From positions 1-28,313 of the forward strand of contig DAOTWY010000139.1 in NCBI GenBank assembly GCA_034435635.1: a stretch of 28,313 nucleotides of DNA, read 5' to 3'. Positions 21,753 to 28,313 of the stretch are shown here, in pieces. Numbering within the stretch: position 1 is the first letter of the stretch; the number at the start of each line of letters is the position of its first letter. The notes under the pieces are model-generated. The model saw only the letters and a program-made list of their open reading frames with translations, was not told the DNA's origin and made no database searches. The DNA comes from DAOTWY01 sp003696565. GTDB taxonomy: Bacteria > Chloroflexota > Anaerolineae > Aggregatilineales > Phototrophicaceae. The position numbers and the translations under genes were made by a program.

Positions 21753-23855
21753 ATGCACATAAAGCGACTAACGATATGGGGGATTTCTTTGCTCTTATTG
21801 AGCCTGATTTCGCTCAATATTTTTGCACAAACTGGCTCAGAGCGTGTTCTAACCCCCGGTGAAACTATTCAAGGTGTAATTGATGAAGCAAATGCTGCTC
21901 AGGTATATACATTCACAGCCCAAGCTGGGGATGTTATCTCCTTGAGCATTGAAAGCGATATAGCATTAACCTTACTTGTCACAAACGCCCAAGGGGTAAA
22001 CATTGCACAAGCTCGTGTTCAAGATGAGATTACAGGCATTAATGACCTCGCAATTCCGGTTGCCGGTGTCTATTTTGTGACGGTTTTCCCGATAAATGAC
22101 ACCAGTGGCACCTTTTCATTAACTTACCAAAATATCAGCTCTAACACGCCAGAAGACACCCCTGTAGCGACAACGGCAGCCCCCCCAACAACAACTATCA
22201 CAGCCGATACTTTTACAACATCACAGGTTTTTCTGCCATCTGGCATGGAAGTCAGCTTGAGATGGAACACAAACGACGATTTAAACCTTCAGGTGCGCGA
22301 TCCTAACGGCGGCACATTATTCTGGGGGTCACGCACAACAGCAGAAGGTGGTTCGTTTGGTCTAGATGTAAATGGACTTTGCGAAGTAATCAACACGCCA
22401 CCTAATGTTGAAACAGCCAGTTGGGCAGGTGGTAGTTTGCCAACTGGTAGTTATGAAATTTTAGTTTATCACCGTCAAGCCTGTGAAGAAGCCGTACCAG
22501 TAAGCTTCACAATTGATGTCAGTGTGAATGGTGTAGCACTTGATCCAATTTTAGGTTCTATCCAAGCACCTGTTGGTGACGAAGCAACGGTATTTTTAGC
22601 CAGCTTTACCTTACGCGAAGATGGTAGTGCTGTAATTGGTCGCTCTGGTCCCTATACAGACACGCGCGTCTTGCCAATTTCTACACAAGAAATTTTAGAA
22701 ACGCCCGCAACACCATTAACATTAGGAACACCGGTTCAGGGTGTTATTACAAATGAGCAATACTTCCAAACATTCACATTTAGCGGACAAGCCGGGCAAA
22801 ATGTGACAGTCAGCATGAGAAACGAACGCGGTAATCTAGATACATTGTTATTGGTTCTAGATTCAGCGGGAAACATCGTAGCAGATAATGATGATATTGA
22901 ACCGGCTGTCAATACCAATTCAGCAGCGACTTTCCGCATCCCCGCCACAGATACATTTACGATCTTTGCAAGCCGATATGGGAAAGATGTGGGTGGAACA
23001 GAGGGCGTTTTTACCATTGAAATTTCCGGATCAGAATTACCTGAGCAAATTATCAACCGTAATTTACCAAGTGGTGATATTGAAGTCACACTCGTTTGGA
23101 ATGGTACAGCAGATTTACAACTTCTCGTCCGTGATCCATTTGGCAATTCGGTCTTTGATGACACAAGACGAGTTGCGAGTGGCGGAGAATTAGTTGAAAC
23201 AGGGAATATCAATTGTGTTCAATCTTTGAATCAACCACCAGTTTATTATATCTATTGGCCCCCTAATACACTGCGTATTGGTGCTTATGAAGTTGAAGTG
23301 TGGTATCAAAGCGATTGTGGTATACCCGGTCCTGTAGACTTCCAAATTTACATCGTTGTCAGCGGACAATTGATCTTTACAGATACTGTTTCTATTGACT
23401 TTAATGAACGCTATTTGACTAGTTTCAGCATTGACCAAAACAATGTTGCTTCTCCGTCAGATGCAGGCATTATACAGATTGCAGGCGGGAGTGTTACCCT
23501 ACCCTATCAGCAAGAACTCGCTTCAGCGATTTCTATCAGCGGTGGTGATGTTTTCACAGGTAGTATTACACCTAGTAACAAGTTTGATATTTATGTGTTT
23601 GAAGGGCAAATTGGCGATGTCGTCACAATCCAAATGGATGCAACATCTCAAACGTTGGATACATTGCTTTATCTAATTGATCCAAGCGGCGCAGAAATTG
23701 CGTTTAATGATGATGCTGGTGATTCAACAAACTCAGCAATTACAAATTTAACCCTAACACAAAATGGGCAGTATATCATCTTAGCAACGCATTTTGGCAC
23801 AATATATGGTGGAACAACCGGTGGATACAATTTAAGTTTACGAATTGACCGCTAA
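21753..23855 (+). CDS. Secreted multidomain protein with three PPC domains and two duplicated beta domains
   Basis: A 700-residue exported protein: signal peptide MHIKRLTIWGISLLLLSLIS.. cut near IFAQ. It alternates two domain types. PPC (bacterial pre-peptidase C-terminal) domains lie near residues 30-125, 320-420 and 585-695, each with 'G.v.QG.I....', 'Y.F.gqaGd.vti.m' and, in the last two, 'LDTLL.l.D..G..i..NDD'. Between them are two related domains (about 150-265 and 430-550) opening 'vsLrWN...DLNLQVRDP' and 'vtLvWNGTADLQLLVRDP', each with two cysteines at matching places. No peptidase domain is present, unlike many PPC proteins, so it is likely a surface-binding or structural protein. It follows the M23 gene by 36 bases and ends at a strong terminator. 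Confidence 0.85.
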   Translation: MHIKRLTIWGISLLLLSLISLNIFAQTGSERVLTPGETIQGVIDEANAAQVYTFTAQAGDVISLSIESDIALTLLVTNAQGVNIAQARVQDEITGINDLAIPVAGVYFVTVFPINDTSGTFSLTYQNISSNTPEDTPVATTAAPPTTTITADTFTTSQVFLPSGMEVSLRWNTNDDLNLQVRDPNGGTLFWGSRTTAEGGSFGLDVNGLCEVINTPPNVETASWAGGSLPTGSYEILVYHRQACEEAVPVSFTIDVSVNGVALDPILGSIQAPVGDEATVFLASFTLREDGSAVIGRSGPYTDTRVLPISTQEILETPATPLTLGTPVQGVITNEQYFQTFTFSGQAGQNVTVSMRNERGNLDTLLLVLDSAGNIVADNDDIEPAVNTNSAATFRIPATDTFTIFASRYGKDVGGTEGVFTIEISGSELPEQIINRNLPSGDIEVTLVWNGTADLQLLVRDPFGNSVFDDTRRVASGGELVETGNINCVQSLNQPPVYYIYWPPNTLRIGAYEVEVWYQSDCGIPGPVDFQIYIVVSGQLIFTDTVSIDFNERYLTSFSIDQNNVASPSDAGIIQIAGGSVTLPYQQELASAISISGGDVFTGSITPSNKFDIYVFEGQIGDVVTIQMDATSQTLDTLLYLIDPSGAEIAFNDDAGDSTNSAITNLTLTQNGQYIILATHFGTIYGGTTGGYNLSLRIDR

Positions 23856-23863
23856 CAATCATC

Positions 23864-23890
23864 AAGAGGGTTTCATAGCCCTCTTTTTTT
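23864..23890 (+). terminator. Rho-independent terminator after the PPC gene
   Basis: AAGAGGG (23864-23870), an eight-base loop, and CCCTCTT (23879-23885), running into seven T. It ends the propeller-M23-PPC operon. Confidence 0.93.
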
Positions 23891-23960
23891 ATCAATATAA
23901 GCCAGGTTAGATAGTCATTATTTGACCAAAAACAGCCTAGCATAACCTCTATGATTGCGC

Positions 23961-23966
23961 TATACT
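23961..23966 (+). promoter_or_regulatory. Possible -10 element for the intergenic RNA
   Basis: TATACT, identical to the -10 of the kinase promoter, just after the PPC terminator. At 17 bases upstream is TAGCAT, a poor -35; TTGACC at 23922-23927 is too far away. A start near 23973 would cover all the helices described for the RNA. Confidence 0.35.
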
Positions 23967-23972
23967 ACGGAA

Positions 23973-24330
23973 CGCTAACATCATCAACAACATTCGCAGT
24001 TGTTGTTCCCACTTAAGTTAACAACCACCTATGTAGGTGGCTTGTGGAAAACTGTAAGCTCGTGTTGACCCGCCTCAGCCATATCAAAGGGCAACAGCAA
24101 AGTTGGTGGCGCATTATGGCGATGTTCTCCTTACCCTCGTATGCAATATCATAAAACATGCTGAGGGAGTTGCACCACTAATTGGCGAGGTAGGTTTTAT
24201 CTGCACAAGTATAGATAGGTGGTTAGAGAATACCAGTGGATAACACAAAATTCTCAATTCTTTTGTTAGATGCGCGATAGGCACTTAATGTATCAATCGT
24301 GCTTTCTTCCATCCGTATTTAGTCGGATGG
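23973..24330 (+). ncRNA. Candidate structured non-coding RNA, rod-shaped, class unknown
   Basis: This fills most of the 495-base gene-free stretch between the PPC and lipoprotein genes. Nested helices read by eye: 24009-24013 with 24235-24239 (CCACT/AGTGG); 24023-24032 with 24215-24224 (AACCACCTAT/ATAGGTGGTT, ten perfect pairs); 24041-24046 with 24204-24209 (CTTGTG/CACAAG); 24048-24053 with 24193-24198; 24059-24063 with 24185-24189; and 24073-24079 with 24160-24166 (CCTCAGC/GCTGAGG). A hairpin precedes them (CAACAAC/GTTGTTG, 23985-24005), and CCATCCG/CGGATGG with TTT follows (24309-24333). A competing hairpin (24025-24040) would break the ten-bp helix. The long interrupted rod of about 240 bases is loosely like 6S RNA, but I recognise no 6S, RNase P, tmRNA or SRP core sequence. 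Strand, ends and identity are inferred. Confidence 0.45.
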
Positions 24331-24333
24331 TTT
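24309..24333 (+). terminator. Hairpin before the lipoprotein gene (terminator of the RNA or leader element)
   Basis: A perfect 7-bp stem CCATCCG (24309-24315) / CGGATGG (24324-24330), an eight-base loop and only three T. It could end the upstream RNA weakly, or act as a leader hairpin, since the lipoprotein ribosome-binding site starts 11 bases later. Confidence 0.5.
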
Positions 24334-24350
24334 CCAGTACGGAGGTTTTG

Positions 24351-25043
24351 ATGAAATTTCGCTTGATATTAGCTGCAATTAGCTTAGTAATTATCGCGGC
24401 AGCTTGTGCGCCAGAGCCGCAAATTTTGAGCGATCGGTTTCTGCCAGATACCAGCTTTTTAAATGTGGCAGACGAAGGCGATGAGACCGCATGTGTTGCC
24501 CCTTGCTGGCGTGGGATCACCCCCGGAGAAACCACCTGGAACGATGCCAGAGATATTATTGAAGAAGCAGATGACTTGACGAACTGGCAAACCCGTACTG
24601 ATGATGAAACTGGTCAAATTGGCGCAGCTTGGGCACCAGTAGACGGGGATACATGCTGCCAAATGTTTACACAAGACGGTAGCACAGTTTCTTTAATTCT
24701 GACTCAAACAACTCCCCAGGCTACATTTGATGATGTCATCGAAATCTACGGCGAACCAGCTTATATTATCGGAGAAACAGTTACATCTGACCAAGCACTC
24801 GTCAGTGTTTATTATCCTGATGTTCCTATGTTGATCTATCTGTTCGTCGCAGGTGAAGATGGTGAAATTAATGGATCAAATCCTGTTGTTGGGTTTGCTT
24901 ATATGACCCAAGAACTGATGGACTTGTTGTTAGTAACAAGTGATCTGCATGAGTGGCGTGGCTTTGATAGCTTTAAGAGTTATATTGATAGCGAATTTGA
25001 AGTAACACCGAGTGTTACCCTAACCCCCACCAATAATGAATAA
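24351..25043 (+). CDS. Secreted lipoprotein of unknown function
   Basis: A 230-residue protein with a lipoprotein signal: MKFRLILAAISLVIIAAAC, lipobox Ala-Ala-Ala-Cys, so it should be lipid-anchored on the outer face of the membrane. The mature part has a cysteine-rich motif ACVAPCWRGITPGETTW followed by an acidic helix (DIIEEAD), then DTCCQMF and a beta-rich stretch, and ends in a Thr/Pro-rich tail. The CxxPCWxGITPGxT motif is one I associate with families of small lipoproteins in Anaerolineae; no function is known to me. Besides the lipid Cys there are four cysteines, probably two disulfides. The start is set by GGAGG five bases before the ATG; the frame is open to 24270, but that extension would bury the signal peptide. 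It lies directly downstream of the candidate RNA. Confidence 0.82.
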   Translation: MKFRLILAAISLVIIAAACAPEPQILSDRFLPDTSFLNVADEGDETACVAPCWRGITPGETTWNDARDIIEEADDLTNWQTRTDDETGQIGAAWAPVDGDTCCQMFTQDGSTVSLILTQTTPQATFDDVIEIYGEPAYIIGETVTSDQALVSVYYPDVPMLIYLFVAGEDGEINGSNPVVGFAYMTQELMDLLLVTSDLHEWRGFDSFKSYIDSEFEVTPSVTLTPTNNE

Positions 25044-25120
25044 CGGCTATTCTCAGGTTAGAATACCTGGATAATTGCATACCTGTAGACAAACAGAGAT
25101 AGAGATAAGGAGCAGGGCAG

Positions 25121-25822
25121 ATGAGCGAAGATGTGACGAATGCCCCCAGTAAAGTAGAAGAATTAAAAGTTGGGATGGCACTAAAAGGCACAGTAAAACG
25201 CCTAGAGTTATATGGTGCTTTTGTTGATATTGGAATCGGGCAGGATGCGCTTTTACACGTTTCACAAGTAGGTAAAAAAGCGCAAAAACTGGATGACCAC
25301 TTTAAACCAGGTGATCAAATTGATGTCTATGTTCTAAAGATTGACGATGCTGGGCGTGTTGCCCTCACCACCGAAAAACCACCGGAACGCACTTGGAGCG
25401 AGATTAAAGAAGGTGAAACATATCCTGGCACAGTTGTCCGCATCGAAAAATTTGGTGTATTTGTTGATATTGGTGCAGAACGTCCTGGTATGGTTCACGT
25501 CTCTGAGCTGACTGACGGTTTCGTCAAAGACCCTAGTGATGTTGTTAGCCAAGGGCAAGAAGTTCAGGTAAGAGTGTTAAAGGTTAATCGCAAAAAACGC
25601 CAAATTGACCTGACAATGAAAGCACCAGCAGAAACTGAAAGTTACGACTATTCTGAAGAAGAAGATGAAAGCATGATGACTGCGATGGAACTAGCCTTCC
25701 GTCGTGCTCAGCAAGCTGCTAATAAACAACAAGCACGTTCAGCTCGTAGCAGTAAGCGTGAACGTCAGCGCAATCAACAAGACGATATCATCGCACGGAC
25801 ACTACGTCAACATCAAAGCTAA
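25121..25822 (+). CDS. RNA-binding protein with two S1 domains
   Basis: A 233-residue cytoplasmic protein. Two S1 (OB-fold) domains are clear. Residues 15-83 contain 'GMALKGTVKRLELYGAFVDI' and LLHVSQV; residues 95-168 contain 'GETYPGTVVRIEKFGVFVDI' and GMVHVSEL, ending in VNRKKRQIDLTMK. A short acidic patch (YSEEEDES) and a basic, Gln-rich helical tail (about 180-233, many Arg/Lys/Gln) follow. It resembles short ribosomal-protein-S1-like proteins and general stress or RNA-chaperone factors rather than full S1 with four to six domains. Binding to mRNA or ribosomes is the family expectation. AAGGAG lies ten bases before the ATG. It has its own terminator, shared with the convergent vkor gene. 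Confidence 0.88.
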   Translation: MSEDVTNAPSKVEELKVGMALKGTVKRLELYGAFVDIGIGQDALLHVSQVGKKAQKLDDHFKPGDQIDVYVLKIDDAGRVALTTEKPPERTWSEIKEGETYPGTVVRIEKFGVFVDIGAERPGMVHVSELTDGFVKDPSDVVSQGQEVQVRVLKVNRKKRQIDLTMKAPAETESYDYSEEEDESMMTAMELAFRRAQQAANKQQARSARSSKRERQRNQQDDIIARTLRQHQS

Positions 25823-25838
25823 GCTAATATCAATCAAC

Positions 25839-25875
25839 AAAAAAGCCTGCAAAAAGAAACTCGCAGGCTTTTTTT
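25839..25875. terminator. Bidirectional Rho-independent terminator
   Basis: AAAAAAGCCTGC (25839-25850) and GCAGGCTTTTTT (25863-25874) around a 12-base loop. A-run and T-run flank the stem, so it works in both directions for the S1 gene and the moeA-vkor operon. Confidence 0.95.
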
Positions 25876-25881
25876 AACCAG

Positions 25882-26358
25882 TTAAATCACAACATCAGGA
25901 TCATTAAGAAACGCTCTTAAGCGCAAAATCGTTACAATAAAAAGCACAGTCATATTGGCTTCATGCATTAAGCACCACTGACACCAAGCCTCTATCAAAA
26001 CCCCTTGAACATAGACCAGATACATTGAATATAAAAAGGCAAAAAATACAATACCAAACAGAATTAACATGCCGTTTTGACGCATGAATTTACTGCGATA
26101 CTGCATCAATAGTAACCCGCCTATTACTAAATAAGTGCCTAAGCCTAGCCAAGCAATGGGAATTCCCATGATTTCCGAATAGTTGCTATTTTGGACTGAG
26201 GCACAATCAAAACCACTATCAACAGCACATGTCATCGGTACATCAGTCAACTTAACATAGCTAAGATACCCACTAACAAAAATCCCAAAGATAACAAGTA
26301 AAACGCTCACCGTCCACAGATTAAGTTTGAAAGCAGGACGTAATTGACTCATATCCAT
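25882..26358 (-). CDS. Vitamin K epoxide reductase family (VKOR) protein
   Basis: A 158-residue membrane protein with four to five helices. VKOR homologues in bacteria reoxidise DsbA-like proteins by passing electrons to quinone, so they drive disulfide formation in secreted proteins. The four redox cysteines are present: the loop pair Cys44 and Cys52 (TCAVDSGFDCASV) and the active-site CxxC at Cys126-Cys129 (WCQWC). A thioredoxin-like domain is often fused to bacterial VKOR; none is here, so a separate partner is needed. It starts five bases after moeA ends, with AGAGGTG inside the moeA end as ribosome-binding site, and is co-transcribed with it. Methionine 3 is an alternative start. The cysteine pairs in nearby secreted proteins fit this role. 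Confidence 0.92.
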   Translation of the reverse strand: MDMSQLRPAFKLNLWTVSVLLVIFGIFVSGYLSYVKLTDVPMTCAVDSGFDCASVQNSNYSEIMGIPIAWLGLGTYLVIGGLLLMQYRSKFMRQNGMLILFGIVFFAFLYSMYLVYVQGVLIEAWCQWCLMHEANMTVLFIVTILRLRAFLNDPDVVI

Positions 26359-26362
26359 ATCG

Positions 26363-27604
26363 TTACACCTCTTTTAACAACCGTACAGGAAACACATCAC
26401 CAATTTGGGTTTTAGTGATATTTTCCGGCAAAATTAAAAGCCCATCTGCTAAAACCATAGACATCAACGCCCCTGAACTTTGAGTTCCTGTCGTCGATGC
26501 CCAGAGTTCTCCATCATCATTATACTCTAACTTGACACGCATGTAAGTCCGCCGCCCATCAGATTTTACACTTTCTTTTAATTTTGCCTGCCGAATAGGT
26601 ACATCAGAATTACGCCCTATCATCTTCATCAGTGCTGGACGTACAAAAACATCAAATGTGACCATAGCAGAAACCGGATTCCCTGGCAATCCAAAGAATG
26701 GAATTCCAGCCAATTGTCCATAAGCCAGCGGTTTGCCTGGGCGAATATTAATTCGCCAAAAATCAACCTTACCCATTTGTGACAATAATTGTTTAATTAA
26801 ATCCGCAGCACCAACCGAAACACCAGCAGATGTCACAATCATATCTGGCTTTTTTGCCACAGCAGCATCAAACATCGCTCGGATTGAATCTTTAGTATCC
26901 CGTGCAATGGGAAAATTAAAAACTTCTCCACCATACTGCCGAACTAAGTTAGATAAAATAAACGAATTTGAGTCACGAATTTTTCCGGGTGTCAGTGGAT
27001 CATGAATACTCACTAGTTCATCACCGCTAGATAAAACCGCAACCTTTGGTCTACGATACACTGATAATTCAGCACATCCCAAAGCGGCAAGCATGCCAAT
27101 ATCTTGTGGACGCAACACCCACCCCTTTGTAAAAATACGTTGCCCTTTGGTCACATCTTCGCCAGGTAACCGGATATTTGCTCCAGGATTAACTGATTGA
27201 AAAACACGAACAACCTGATGGTTTGTTGCCGCTTCTCCCCAATGTGCATCTGTATTTTCCACGGGAATAACCGCGTCTGCCCCTTGTGGAATAGGTGCGC
27301 CAGTCATAATACGAGCTGCCTGCCCCGGTTTAAGAGCTGTTTTAGGTGCATACCCAGCAGGAATATCCATAACCACGGGTAGCGTAATTGGGTTAACGTC
27401 ACTAGCACCTTCAACATCTGTAGAAACTACCGCATATCCATCCATGCTAGAATTCGCAAAGATCGGTAAATCAAGCGGGGCATCAATATCATTAGCTAAA
27501 ACACGTCCCAGGGCATCATATATTGAGATATTTTCGCTTTCCACTGGTCGAATATCAGACACAATACGTGCGACTGCTAAATCAACATTTAACAATTCAG
27601 ACAC
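26363..27604 (-). CDS. moeA: Molybdopterin molybdenumtransferase MoeA
   Basis: A 413-residue enzyme for the last step of molybdenum cofactor synthesis, inserting molybdate into adenylated molybdopterin. The N-terminal domain (about 1-175) carries ALGRVLANDIDAP, NSSMDGYAV, GAPIPQGADAVIPVE and LPGEDV. The central MoCF-binding domain (about 180-315) carries VLSSGDELV, PGKIRDSNS, TSAGVSVGAAD and RPGKPLAYG with LPGNPVSA. The C-terminal domain (about 330-410) is the usual MoeA beta-barrel. Start is a GTG at 27602-27604, with AAAGGG eight bases upstream; no in-frame ATG gives a complete N-terminus. It is first in a two-gene unit with vkor. No other molybdenum-cofactor gene is nearby. The rel gene diverges from it. 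Confidence 0.95.
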   Translation of the reverse strand: MSELLNVDLAVARIVSDIRPVESENISIYDALGRVLANDIDAPLDLPIFANSSMDGYAVVSTDVEGASDVNPITLPVVMDIPAGYAPKTALKPGQAARIMTGAPIPQGADAVIPVENTDAHWGEAATNHQVVRVFQSVNPGANIRLPGEDVTKGQRIFTKGWVLRPQDIGMLAALGCAELSVYRRPKVAVLSSGDELVSIHDPLTPGKIRDSNSFILSNLVRQYGGEVFNFPIARDTKDSIRAMFDAAVAKKPDMIVTSAGVSVGAADLIKQLLSQMGKVDFWRINIRPGKPLAYGQLAGIPFFGLPGNPVSAMVTFDVFVRPALMKMIGRNSDVPIRQAKLKESVKSDGRRTYMRVKLEYNDDGELWASTTGTQSSGALMSMVLADGLLILPENITKTQIGDVFPVRLLKEV

Positions 27605-27631
27605 AATTCTAACCCTTTCATTAATCTGATT

Positions 27632-27660
27632 TTCAAATTCTAAGAATTACCCGTTATAAT
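27632..27660 (+). promoter_or_regulatory. Promoter of the rel gene
   Basis: A perfect TATAAT (27655-27660), with TTCAAA (27632-27637) at 17 bases as a partial -35. It would give a leader of about 40 bases before the rel ATG. Confidence 0.6.
27636..27648. promoter_or_regulatory. Inverted repeat in the moeA-rel divergent region (possible operator)
   Basis: AATTCT-A-AGAATT is a 13-base palindrome. It lies between the -35 and -10 positions of the rel promoter and 31 bases before the moeA start. The arms are short and AT-rich, so chance is a real alternative. Confidence 0.3.
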
Positions 27661-27706
27661 AGACGATATAGTACGCTTACAAATATTTATAGGTAGGTAA
27701 CTGTCT

Positions 27707-28313
27707 ATGGTTTCTGCACCTGCTCCTGTAATGGATTTAGAATCCTTATTGGCAATCCAGCCCGATTTATCTCCTCATGACCGTGCCTTAATTGAACGCG
27801 CATATCACAAAGCGGAAACCGCCCACGAAGGACAAACCCGAAAATCTGGTGAACCTTTTTTTACACATTGTGTCGCCGTTGCTCGGATTCTAGCTGAGAT
27901 GAAACTAGATGCTGAAGCCATTGCGGCGGCTTTAATGCATGACATTATAGAAGATACCCCTGTTACTTATGAAGAACTACAACAAGAGTTTGGTAAAACA
28001 ATTGCCAATCTCGTCAACAGCGTAACAAAGTTGACAAAGCTACCTATCAATGTTGATAAAGCAAATACCAATGGCAAACGCCCAAGAGATGCTAACCGAG
28101 AACTAGAATATATCCGTAAAATGCTATTGGCAATGGGGGATGATATCCGTGTTGTACTGATTAAATTGGCAGATCGTCTGCATAACATGCGAACACTCGG
28201 TTATATGCCCCAACATAAGCAAATCAAAATTGCAAGAGAAACCATGGAAATTTTTGCTCCATTAGCGAATCGTCTCGGCATTTGGCAAATCAAATGTGAA
28301 TTAGAGGACTTGT
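27707..28313 (+). CDS. rel: RelA/SpoT-family ppGpp synthetase/hydrolase, N-terminal part (runs off the window)
   Basis: The first 202 codons are present. The protein opens with a short Pro/Ala-rich tail and then the HD hydrolase domain. RKSGEPFFTHCVAVA holds the first metal ligand His54, MHDIIEDT holds His78-Asp79 and the catalytic Glu82-Asp83, and KLADRLHNMRTL carries the last Asp. FAPLANRLGIWQIKCELEDL is the conserved start of the link to the synthetase domain. The complete HD motif means it should hydrolyse ppGpp; RelA-only enzymes lose these residues. Whether it also synthesises ppGpp depends on the part outside the window. AGGTAGG lies nine bases before the ATG. The family motif 'THP' is THC here (Cys55). 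It diverges from moeA. Confidence 0.95.
   Translation, partial: MVSAPAPVMDLESLLAIQPDLSPHDRALIERAYHKAETAHEGQTRKSGEPFFTHCVAVARILAEMKLDAEAIAAALMHDIIEDTPVTYEELQQEFGKTIANLVNSVTKLTKLPINVDKANTNGKRPRDANRELEYIRKMLLAMGDDIRVVLIKLADRLHNMRTLGYMPQHKQIKIARETMEIFAPLANRLGIWQIKCELEDL

Larger units (their letters stand above)
23891..24350. other. Gene-free stretch between PPC and lipoprotein genes
   Basis: The only gene-free stretch above 300 bases in the window. I find no plausible protein in any frame: the one open frame on the plus strand is an N-terminal extension of the lipoprotein without a ribosome-binding site. It holds a possible -10, the candidate structured RNA and a hairpin, each listed separately. 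Confidence 0.7.

Noticed and set aside
23973..24330. RNase P RNA, tmRNA or SRP RNA as identity of the candidate RNA
   Set aside because: The RNase P core (GGAAAGTCC-like) is absent on both strands, there is no tRNA-like T-arm or CCA end for tmRNA, and no GGAAG/AGCAGC SRP loop. Only the general rod shape suggests 6S RNA, which is not enough to name it.
24270..24350. N-terminal extension of the lipoprotein frame
   Set aside because: It would bury the lipoprotein signal peptide and has no ribosome-binding site; GGAGG directly precedes the ATG at 24351.
25045..25070. Small hairpin CAGGT/ACCTG between the lipoprotein and S1 genes as a terminator
   Set aside because: The stem is only five pairs and has no T-run; too weak to call.
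1..28313. Prophage, insertion sequence, toxin-antitoxin or defence island
   Set aside because: No transposase, integrase, phage structural or restriction-type gene was seen, and gene content and base composition are even across the window.

Overview
The window (about 43% GC by eye, dense, no tRNA, rRNA, CRISPR array or insertion sequence seen) reads as a bacterial chromosome. Several traits together suggest a member of the Chloroflexota, probably Anaerolineae-like. These are Ser/Thr kinases and peptidases with long Thr-Pro linkers, an NBR1-Ig-like domain on a membrane kinase, LysM-L,D-transpeptidase and PPC-repeat secreted proteins, a 'CxAPCWxGITPG' lipoprotein, and a DnaE with an extra C-terminal domain. 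This placement is an inference from protein architecture; no rRNA is present to confirm it.

Layout. 1-2.9 kb: the 5' end of uppP and a crcB fluoride channel (minus), then an SDR oxidoreductase and a YbaK-type deacylase (plus), facing pfkA. 2.9-9.0 kb (minus): an acyl-CoA mutase large subunit with a DUF4177-like small gene, then dnaE and pfkA. 9.1-12.2 kb: a CHAD protein (plus) overlapping tail to tail with a GT-C glycosyltransferase that is translationally coupled to an EamA transporter (minus). 12.3-14.5 kb: sodA and fumC, each followed by a hairpin. 14.5-25.0 kb: a surface and envelope block. It holds a Ser/Thr kinase coupled to an HD hydrolase, a three-LysM L,D-transpeptidase (minus), a membrane TolB-propeller protein followed at once by an M23 endopeptidase and a PPC-repeat secreted protein, a 495-base gene-free stretch that looks like a structured RNA, and a lipoprotein. 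25.1-28.3 kb: a two-S1-domain RNA-binding protein, a moeA-vkor pair (minus), and the 5' part of a rel (ppGpp) gene running off the end.

How parts work together. The envelope block combines a sensor kinase with an extracellular domain, two complete peptidoglycan-active enzymes (YkuD, M23) and a propeller protein whose C-terminal domain resembles an M15 D,D-peptidase but lacks some expected zinc ligands. The secreted proteins carry paired cysteines and a VKOR oxidase lies nearby, so disulfide-stabilised surface proteins are likely. The mutase carries Phe and Gln at the two positions that separate isobutyryl-CoA mutase from methylmalonyl-CoA mutase. The most novel item is the possible rod-shaped RNA at about 23.97-24.33 kb. 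It has at least six nested helices, including a perfect 10-bp long-range helix, and fits no RNA class I could recognise; its shape is only loosely like 6S RNA.
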